From Mycobacterium kubicae (lineage in GTDB: Bacteria > Actinomycetota > Actinomycetes > Mycobacteriales > Mycobacteriaceae), in the NCBI RefSeq assembly GCF_015689175.1, contig NZ_CP065047.1, positions 1,116,001 through 1,180,000 of the forward strand: a DNA stretch of 64,000 bases, read 5' to 3'. Position 1 is the first letter of the stretch. Each line of letters begins with the position of its first letter. This document shows positions 58,535-64,000 of the stretch, in pieces. Below the pieces are notes generated by a model, which was given only the letters and a program-made list of their open reading frames with translations, had not been told where the DNA came from and did no database searches. Made by a program: the position numbers and the translations under genes.

Positions 58535-58831
58535 GTGGATCCAGTGCTGTCGTACAACTTCGCGGCCATCGAACACTCGGTGCGCCAGGAAATTCACACC
58601 ACCTCCGCGCGCTTCAATGCCGCGCTGGAAGAGCTGAGGTCACAGATCGCGCCGCTGCAGCAACTGTGGACCCGAGAAGCCGCTGCCGCCTACCAGGTCG
58701 AGCAGCTCAGGTGGCATCAGGCGGCCACCGCGCTCAACGAGATCCTGGTCGAGTTGGGCAACGCGGTGCGCGACGGGGCCGAGGAGGTGGCAGGCGCGGA
58801 CCGCCGCGCGGCCGGCGCCTGGGCGCGGTAG
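58535..58831 (+). CDS. esxT: WXG100-like protein EsxT (ESX-4 substrate)
   Basis: 98 aa from GTG 58535, after GGGAAGGATC. The sequence (DPVLSYNFAAIEHSVRQEIH, then RSQIAPLQQLWTREAAAAY) parallels M. tuberculosis EsxT (Rv3444c). The turn reads Trp45-Thr-Arg47, so the Gly of WxG is missing, as in that ortholog. It ends with DRRAAGAWAR. Partner of EsxU. A strong hairpin terminator follows. Confidence 0.92.
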   Translation: MDPVLSYNFAAIEHSVRQEIHTTSARFNAALEELRSQIAPLQQLWTREAAAAYQVEQLRWHQAATALNEILVELGNAVRDGAEEVAGADRRAAGAWAR

Positions 58832-58845
58832 CGAAACCGCATACT

Positions 58846-58893
58846 CTGTGTGGTCCCGGTGGGGGAGAGCCGCCGGGACCACACAGTCATTTT
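58846..58893 (+). terminator. Intrinsic terminator after esxT
   Basis: CTGTGTGGTCCCGG (58846-58859) pairs perfectly with CCGGGACCACACAG (58873-58886). Two more pairs inside leave a 9-nt loop. TCATTTT follows as a short U-tract. It separates esxUT from rplM-rpsI. Confidence 0.75.
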
Positions 58894-59051
58894 GACCTGC
58901 GGGGACGGCCGTCGGTATGCTGCTCGGTTGGCGTACGGAAAGCTGGGGCCTCGGGTCAATGTCGGTCGCCGAGACCATCCCCACCGTGGCAGCCTGACCG
59001 GCACCCGGCTGGTACCGGGATCCGCCCGAGAGAAAGAAATAGGTAAGCGCT

Positions 59052-59495
59052 GTGCCTACATACGCGCCCAAGGCGGGTGACACCACGCGGTCGTGGTACG
59101 TCATCGACGCCACGGACGTAGTGCTTGGCCGTCTTGCCGTCGCGGCAGCCACCCTGCTGCGCGGTAAGCACAAGCCGACGTTCGCTCCCAACGTCGACGG
59201 CGGTGACTTCGTCATCGTCATCAACGCCGACAAGGTCGCCATCGGCGGCGACAAATTGCAGAGCAAGATGGCTTACCGCCACTCGGGCTACCCCGGCGGC
59301 CTGCGTAAGCGGACCATCGGCGAGCTGATGGAAAAGCACCCCGACCGGGTGGTGGAGAAGGCCATCGTCGGGATGCTGCCCAAGAACAAGCTGAGCCGCC
59401 AGATCCAGCGCAAGCTGCGCGTCTACGCCGGCCCGGAGCATCCCCACACCGCTCAGCAGCCGGTTCCGTACGAAATCAAGCAGGTGGCGCAATGA
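59052..59495 (+). CDS. rplM: 50S ribosomal protein L13
   Basis: 147 aa from GTG 59052. Conserved segments: [54 protein letters not shown] and [14 protein letters not shown]. Early 50S assembly protein. It overlaps rpsI by 4 nt (ATGA), the universal rplM-rpsI pair. The 158 nt after the esxT terminator must carry the promoter. Confidence 0.98.
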   Translation: MPTYAPKAGDTTRSWYVIDATDVVLGRLAVAAATLLRGKHKPTFAPNVDGGDFVIVINADKVAIGGDKLQSKMAYRHSGYPGGLRKRTIGELMEKHPDRVVEKAIVGMLPKNKLSRQIQRKLRVYAGPEHPHTAQQPVPYEIKQVAQ

Positions 59496-59953
59496 CCAGC
59501 ACCGAGACGACCGAGGTTCCCGAGAACGAGGGCCAGCTGGCCGCTCCCAGCGAGTCATTCGTGTTCGAGCGGCCCATCCAAACCGTCGGCCGCCGCAAGG
59601 AGGCCGTGGTGCGGGTGCGCCTGGTGCCCGGCACCGGCAAGTTCGACCTCAACGGCCGCAGCCTCGAGGACTACTTCCCGAACAAGGTGCACCAGCAGCT
59701 GATCAAGGTCCCGCTGGTCACCGTCGAGCGCACCGAGAACTACGACGTCTTCGCCCTGCTGCACGGTGGCGGTCCGTCAGGTCAGGCCGGTGCGCTGCGT
59801 CTGGGCATCGCCCGGGCGCTGATCATCGCCTCACCGGAGGACCGGCCCGCGCTGAAGAAGGCCGGCTTCCTCACCCGCGACCCACGCTCCACCGAGCGCA
59901 AGAAGTACGGCCTGAAGAAGGCGCGCAAGGCGCCTCAGTACAGCAAGCGCTGA
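59492..59953 (+). CDS. rpsI: 30S ribosomal protein S9
   Basis: 153 aa. A mycobacterial acidic N-terminal extension (about 1-27) precedes the S9 core ([50 protein letters not shown]) and the conserved tail [19 protein letters not shown], whose end reaches the P-site tRNA anticodon. ATG, coupled to rplM. A long imperfect inverted repeat lies directly after its stop. Confidence 0.98.
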   Translation: MTSTETTEVPENEGQLAAPSESFVFERPIQTVGRRKEAVVRVRLVPGTGKFDLNGRSLEDYFPNKVHQQLIKVPLVTVERTENYDVFALLHGGGPSGQAGALRLGIARALIIASPEDRPALKKAGFLTRDPRSTERKKYGLKKARKAPQYSKR

Positions 59954-59961
59954 TCAGCGAT

Positions 59962-60043
59962 CACTTTCTGGCCGCGAGCGGGCATTTTGCGCGCTTTCAT
60001 CGGCGTGTCGACCGACCGATAGGGACGCTCGCGGCCAAAAGTG
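59962..60043 (+). repeat. Long imperfect inverted repeat between rpsI and glmM
   Basis: CACTTTCTGGCCGCGAGCG (59962-59980) and CGCTCGCGGCCAAAAGTG (60026-60043) are complementary except for one bulged C. The 45-nt loop contains CATTTTGCGCGC and ACCGACCGATAGGG. There is no T-tract after the right arm, so a simple intrinsic terminator is unlikely. A structured leader or small RNA, or a dispersed intergenic repeat, are options. Confidence 0.6.
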
Positions 60044-60082
60044 GGTATGTGCACGGCTGTCAACTGTGAAAGGTTTGTCCGT

Positions 60083-61420
60083 ATGGGTCGACTATTCGGC
60101 ACCGACGGCGTCCGTGGGGTCGCCAATCGCGAGTTGACCGCCGAATTGGCTCTGGCTCTGGGTGCCGCGGCGGCGCGGCACCTGACGTCAACGGGTAAGC
60201 CGGGCCGGCGGGTCGCCGTGGTCGGCCGCGACCCACGGGCCAGCGGCGAGATGCTGGAAGCCGCGGTGATCGCCGGCCTGACCAGCGAAGGTGTCGACGC
60301 GCTGCGGGTCGGAGTGTTGCCCACGCCCGCGGTGGCCTACCTGACCGGCGCCTACGACGCCGACTTCGGGGTGATGATCTCCGCGTCGCACAACCCGATG
60401 CCCGACAACGGCATCAAGATCTTCGGCCCCGGCGGCCACAAGCTGGACGACGACACCGAGGACGAGATCGAGAACCTGGTGGCGGCCGGACCGGGTCTGC
60501 GTCCCATCGGGGACGGGCTTGGCCGTGTCGTCGACGCCGTCGATGCGGCGGACCGCTACCTGCGCCACGTGAGCAAGGCCAGCACCAACCGACTCGACGG
60601 ACTGACCGTCGTCGTCGACTGCGCCCATGGCGCGGCGTCCAGCGTCGCGCCGCGGGCCTACCGGGCGGCCGGCGCCCGCGTCATCGCCATCAACGCCGAA
60701 CCCAACGGCCTCAACATCAACGACGGCTGCGGCTCCACTCACCTCGATCCGCTGCGCTCCGCCGTTCTCGCCCATGGCGCCGACCTCGGGTTGGCCCATG
60801 ACGGGGACGCCGACCGCTGCCTGGCCATCGACGCCAACGGTGACCTGGTCGACGGTGACGCCATCATGGTGGTGCTCGCGCTGGCCATGCAGGAGGCCGG
60901 CGAACTGGCCTCCAGCACGCTGGTGACCACGGTGATGAGCAACCTCGGTCTGCACCTGGCCATGCGCGCGTCCGGCATCTCCGTACGCACCACCGGCGTC
61001 GGCGACCGCTACGTTCTCGAGGAATTGCGCGCCGGTCAATTCAGCCTGGGCGGCGAACAATCCGGCCACATCGTGATGCCGGCGTGGGGCTCCACCGGCG
61101 ACGGCATCGTCACCGGACTGCGGCTCATGACGCGCATGGTGCAGACCGGATCCGCACTGGCTGCCTTGGCCGCGCCCATGCAATCGCTGCCGCAGGTGCT
61201 GATCAACGTCGAGGTTGCCGACAAGGCCACCGCCGCCGCCGCGCCGTCGGTCCAGACGGCCGTCGGCCAGGCCGAGGCAGAGCTCGGCGACACCGGCCGA
61301 ATCCTGTTGCGGCCCTCCGGAACTGAGCCGGTCATCCGGGTGATGGTGGAGGCCGCCGAAGAAGACATCGCGCAGCGGCTGGCCGCCAGCGTCGCGGACG
61401 CGGTGAGCGCCGCGCGCTGA
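60083..61420 (+). CDS. glmM: Phosphoglucosamine mutase
   Basis: 445 aa from ATG 60083, 8 nt after GAAAGG; an upstream ATG (60047 area) and the start at 60041 lack family sequence. [20 protein letters not shown] begins the protein; Ser102 in ISASHNP is the phosphoserine; the metal loop DGDADR and the C-terminal [15 protein letters not shown] phosphate-binding loop are present. It converts glucosamine-6-P to glucosamine-1-P for UDP-GlcNAc and peptidoglycan synthesis. M. tuberculosis name: MrsA (Rv3441c). Confidence 0.97.
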   Translation: MGRLFGTDGVRGVANRELTAELALALGAAAARHLTSTGKPGRRVAVVGRDPRASGEMLEAAVIAGLTSEGVDALRVGVLPTPAVAYLTGAYDADFGVMISASHNPMPDNGIKIFGPGGHKLDDDTEDEIENLVAAGPGLRPIGDGLGRVVDAVDAADRYLRHVSKASTNRLDGLTVVVDCAHGAASSVAPRAYRAAGARVIAINAEPNGLNINDGCGSTHLDPLRSAVLAHGADLGLAHDGDADRCLAIDANGDLVDGDAIMVVLALAMQEAGELASSTLVTTVMSNLGLHLAMRASGISVRTTGVGDRYVLEELRAGQFSLGGEQSGHIVMPAWGSTGDGIVTGLRLMTRMVQTGSALAALAAPMQSLPQVLINVEVADKATAAAAPSVQTAVGQAEAELGDTGRILLRPSGTEPVIRVMVEAAEEDIAQRLAASVADAVSAAR

Positions 61421-61426
61421 GAGTCT

Positions 61427-61453
61427 GGAACCGCGGCGCCGTATCCGGCGTCG
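61427..61453 (+). promoter_or_regulatory. SigM-type promoter before the Rv3440c-like gene
   Basis: GGAAC (61427-61431), 17 nt, CGTCG (61449-61453), 8 nt, ATG 61462. It is a full match to GGAAC-N16-18-CGTCR and has the same geometry as the esxU promoter. The -35 lies 7 nt after the glmM stop, so the two genes downstream need not be read from the glmM promoter. Confidence 0.7.
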
Positions 61454-61461
61454 AACTTGGT

Positions 61462-61776
61462 ATGAGACTCGACAATGCAGAAACTGCCGCCGGCATCGAC
61501 GTCGCCGCGGTGTACACGGTGGCCGACCGGATCGACGACGCGGCCGACCTGATCAACGGTGCGGTCCGTAATCATCTGGCGGAGCTGGGTTTCGGCGCCG
61601 CACACGCCGGTCGGGCGCACACCACGCGCGGTGACGCGCTGCGTATCGCGTTGGACCGGCTGGGCGCCGAGCTGTCACAGTGGGCGCGCGCGGCCGCCGA
61701 GATCGCGGTCGCGCTGCGCTCGGCGGCCGACCGCTACGCCGCTGCCGACCGATACGCCGCGGCGCGGATCGCCTGA
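61462..61776 (+). CDS. Small helical Esx-like conserved protein (Rv3440c-like)
   Basis: 104 aa, Ala-rich and helical (VAAVYTVADRIDDAADLING, RIALDRLGAELSQWARAAAE), ending in a near-repeat ADRYAAADRYAAARIA. It has the size and helical-hairpin look of WXG100-type proteins but no clear WxG motif. Position and length match M. tuberculosis Rv3440c. ATG, no Shine-Dalgarno, with a SigM-type promoter 8 nt upstream. The next gene starts 2 nt after its stop. Function unknown; ESX-4 linkage is an inference from location and shared promoter. Confidence 0.75.
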   Translation: MRLDNAETAAGIDVAAVYTVADRIDDAADLINGAVRNHLAELGFGAAHAGRAHTTRGDALRIALDRLGAELSQWARAAAEIAVALRSAADRYAAADRYAAARIA

Positions 61777-61778
61777 GG

Positions 61779-63113
61779 ATGGCCGACCGGTTGGATGTGG
61801 CCGGACGTCTTGCGGAAGGCCGAGCGGCGGTCGATCACGCCGAAACCTATGTGCGGGCCTGTCAGGCGCTGGGCTACGGCCATCCCGACCTGATCGCCCA
61901 ACTCCGCGACGCCTACGACGGCGAAGAAGGGCTCGACCTGCACGTGCTCGACGGTGACTGTGCACAGCTGCGGGCCGCCGGTGCCGCGGTCGGCGAAGCG
62001 TTGCAGCTCGAGCGTGCACAGTTGGCCGCCCTGGCGACGGCGTGGACCGGACCGGCGGCGGACAACGCGGTGCGGTTTCTCGAGCGGCATTGCGCCGAGG
62101 GGACCGGGTTGACCGCCGAACTGCGGGCGGCGGCGCAACGGTCGGAGTCGTTGCGCGACAACCTGTGGCAGTTGGTCGACGCCAAAGTGGCCACCACGAT
62201 CGCTATCGACGACCGCACACTGGCGCATCGTCCGGCGTGGTTGGCCGCCGCCGCGGCCGTGACGTCGGGGGCGGGGGACCGGTCGACGGCCGAAGCGCTG
62301 GTGCGCGAGCAGGTGATGCCGCACGTAGACAACGACATCGGCAACGAGTGGCGCGGCGCCATGCAGTCAGCGCGCGTGGCAGTGCAGGCGTCCTACGACA
62401 TGGTCACCGACCGAATGGCGGCCGCCGCGCACCCCGGCTTCGAGATTCCCGGCGACCTGGGACCAACGGACGCGCCGCCGCGGCCCGCCGTGTCTCGCGC
62501 GCCCTTGGTCGCCGCGGGCACTTCGGGAGCCGATATGCCGCTCAGGGCAGGGGCTTTGGCGGCGTCGCCGAATCCGGCCGGCGCGCCCGCGGACAGCGTA
62601 GCGACCGCACCGAACCCGCCGACCGCACCGACCGCGGCGCCGAATTCGCCACCGGGACAACCGATGCCGGACCTGGGAAGCGGCCTGGGTGGCGCCTCCG
62701 GGGGCATGCCGGCGAGTGCCGGTGCCGGCGGGTTGGGGGGACTGGCCAGCCGCATCGTTTCCGCCCTCGGTGATGCGCTGGGCGCCGGGGACGACCTCGA
62801 CGAAGAGGACGACCCGTTCGGCGACGACGCCGGGGAAGACGACGACGAGCACACCAAGACCGACCAGGCCGAAAAGGCCGATGCGAAGAACGGACCCGTC
62901 GAGGAGGAGGAGCCGAAACCGGACGAACCCATCCAGGGCGCGGTGAATCAGGGTGCACCGCCGCCGCAGGCCCAACCCCAACCGGTCACCGAACCCCAAC
63001 CGGGGGCCGAACCGGTCACGCCGCCGGTCGCCGCGCCACCGCCAGCGGCGCCGACGGGCGGCAAGACGCCCTGCGAAATCGCGGCCGACGAGTTGCCGCA
63101 GGCGGGGCGGTGA
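61779..63113 (+). CDS. Ala/Pro-rich conserved protein with helical N-terminal domain (Rv3439c-like)
   Basis: 444 aa from ATG 61779, after GAGG. The N-terminal about 220 residues are helical, with a WxG-like turn ATAWTGPAADNAVRFLE (near residue 90), resembling long type VII substrates. The middle (about 225-330) is a Pro/Ala/Gly-rich low-complexity region. Then come an acidic stretch (DDLDEEDDPFGDDAGEDDDE) and a Pro/Gln tail ending in GGKTPCEIAADELPQAGR. No signal peptide or membrane helix. Counterpart of M. tuberculosis Rv3439c by position. Function unknown. Confidence 0.78.
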   Translation: MADRLDVAGRLAEGRAAVDHAETYVRACQALGYGHPDLIAQLRDAYDGEEGLDLHVLDGDCAQLRAAGAAVGEALQLERAQLAALATAWTGPAADNAVRFLERHCAEGTGLTAELRAAAQRSESLRDNLWQLVDAKVATTIAIDDRTLAHRPAWLAAAAAVTSGAGDRSTAEALVREQVMPHVDNDIGNEWRGAMQSARVAVQASYDMVTDRMAAAAHPGFEIPGDLGPTDAPPRPAVSRAPLVAAGTSGADMPLRAGALAASPNPAGAPADSVATAPNPPTAPTAAPNSPPGQPMPDLGSGLGGASGGMPASAGAGGLGGLASRIVSALGDALGAGDDLDEEDDPFGDDAGEDDDEHTKTDQAEKADAKNGPVEEEEPKPDEPIQGAVNQGAPPPQAQPQPVTEPQPGAEPVTPPVAAPPPAAPTGGKTPCEIAADELPQAGR

Positions 63114-63116
63114 CGG

Positions 63117-64000
63117 TCAGGACGGCCGCAGCGCCAGCAGCTCCTCGACGAAGCGCACCGCTTCGGCCGAGTCCGTGGTCACCGGCCGCACCAACAGCGT
63201 GGTCACCCCGGCGGCGGCGAAGACGGCGAGCCGTTCGGCGATGAACCCGCGGGGGCCGATCAGCGAGATGCCGCGCACCAGTTCGTCGGGCACCGCCTCG
63301 ACCGCCTCCCGCTTGCGGCCGGCCAGGTACAGCTCTTGGATGCGGTCGGCGACGTCGCCGTGCCCGTATCGGGTGGCCAGGCTGTGGTAGAAGTTGCGGC
63401 CCTTGGCGCCCATGCCGCCGAGGTAGAGCGCCAGTTGCGGCTTGGTCCAGGCCAGTCGATCCGCCACGTTGTCACCGATGGCCAACGAGGTGCCCACCAT
63501 CACGTCCAGCGGGCCCAGGGTGGCATCCCTTTTGGCTGCACCGGCCGCCAGCGCCTCACCCCACACCGAGTCGGCCTTCTCCGGATAGAAGAACGCCGGC
63601 TGCCAGCCCTCGGCGATTTCCGCGGTGAGCTCGACGTTCTTCGGGCCCAGCGCCGCGATGGATATCGGAATGCGTTCGCGCACTGGGTGATTGATCAGTT
63701 GCAGCGATTTGCCCAGGCCGGTGCCGCGCTCGGGGGGCAGCGGGATCTGGTAGTGCTTGCCGGGGTAGTTGACCCGTTCGCGGCGCCACACCTGACGGCA
63801 GATGTCCACGATCTCGCGGGTGCGGCCCAACGGGGCGTCGAACTCGACGCCGTGAAAGCCCTCGATCACCTGCGGCCCCGAGGTGCCGATGCCGAGGTGG
63901 AAGCGGCCGTTGGACACGTAGTCCAATCCCGCAGCGGTCATGGCCAGCAGCGACGGCGTGCGGATGTAGATCGGCAACACCCCGGACGCCAATTCCACCG
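63117..64000 (-). CDS. LLM-class F420-dependent oxidoreductase (Rv3520c-like), N terminus beyond the window
   Basis: At least 294 residues are present; the start lies past base 64000. Family segments: YIRTPSLLAMTAAGLDYVSN, RFHLGIGTSGPQVIEGFHG, GKHYQIPLPPERGTGLGKSL and ISIAALGPKNVELTAEIAEG. The sequence resembles the mycobacterial F420-binding LLM group of Rv3520c. Substrate unknown. It converges with the Rv3439c-like gene (3 nt between stops). Confidence 0.88.
   Translation of the reverse strand, partial: VELASGVLPIYIRTPSLLAMTAAGLDYVSNGRFHLGIGTSGPQVIEGFHGVEFDAPLGRTREIVDICRQVWRRERVNYPGKHYQIPLPPERGTGLGKSLQLINHPVRERIPISIAALGPKNVELTAEIAEGWQPAFFYPEKADSVWGEALAAGAAKRDATLGPLDVMVGTSLAIGDNVADRLAWTKPQLALYLGGMGAKGRNFYHSLATRYGHGDVADRIQELYLAGRKREAVEAVPDELVRGISLIGPRGFIAERLAVFAAAGVTTLLVRPVTTDSAEAVRFVEELLALRPS

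Overview
The window reads as a high-GC actinobacterial chromosome, almost certainly a slow-growing Mycobacterium. The evidence is the gene content (ESX-4 locus, PE-domain protein, cutinase, SigL/RslA, 13E12-type HNH protein, F420-type LLM enzymes, a large family of LCMT-like methyltransferases), GTG starts, and many leaderless TANNNT promoters. Most blocks match two M. tuberculosis H37Rv neighbourhoods, about Rv0711-Rv0753c and Rv3465-Rv3439c. These are far apart in H37Rv but joined here. Ortholog names are from memory of family sequences, not from a search.

Layout. 1-8434: a sulfatase gene (atsA-like) broken by one in-frame TAG, then five paralogous DUF4436 membrane proteins interleaved with an orphan pstS (opposite strand, with a PHO-box-like repeat) and a formylglycine-generating enzyme that would activate sulfatases. 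8555-11383: a DUF222/HNH protein and an alpha/beta-hydrolase-class III cyclase fusion. 11622-15767: the spc ribosomal protein cluster rplN-rplX-rplE-rpsZ-rpsH-rplF-rplR-rpsE-rpmD-rplO. 15768-29800: a non-ribosomal block splitting rplO from secY: an LLM enzyme, SppA, two methyltransferases, an accessory segment (dihydrodipicolinate-reductase-like enzyme, TetR-P450, TetR/Baeyer-Villiger monooxygenase, another methyltransferase), a probable xylB 3' remnant, a GyrA-coil/GNAT protein and two more methyltransferases. 30046-34659: secY-adk-mapA, sigL-rslA and a MarR regulator. 34670-38272: mmsA-fadE9-mmsB (valine/propionate-type catabolism). 38395-39837: a PE protein with a pepsin-like aspartic protease domain. 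40233-43592: rmlB-rmlC (dTDP-rhamnose) and two tandem LLM enzymes. 43836-48386: infA-rpmJ-rpsM-rpsK-rpsD-rpoA-rplQ-truA. 48422-58831: cutinase and the ESX-4 locus (eccB4, mycP4-eccD4, eccC4-Rv3446c-like-esxU-esxT). 59052-63113: rplM-rpsI, glmM and the Rv3440c/Rv3439c-like pair. 63117-64000: an LLM enzyme cut by the window edge.

How it works together. The core is translation, protein export (SecY) and envelope precursor supply (RmlB/C, GlmM). The accessory parts concern envelope and secreted functions and small-molecule oxidation. The clearest regulatory signals are these: a near-identical GCTANCATCTGAC promoter before every DUF4436 copy; a PHO-box-like repeat at pstS; a SigL-type promoter overlapping the mapA stop codon; two SigM-type promoters, before esxU and before the Rv3440c-like gene; and palindromic TetR operators at the P450 and monooxygenase loci. 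No tRNA, rRNA, CRISPR array or insertion sequence was recognised.
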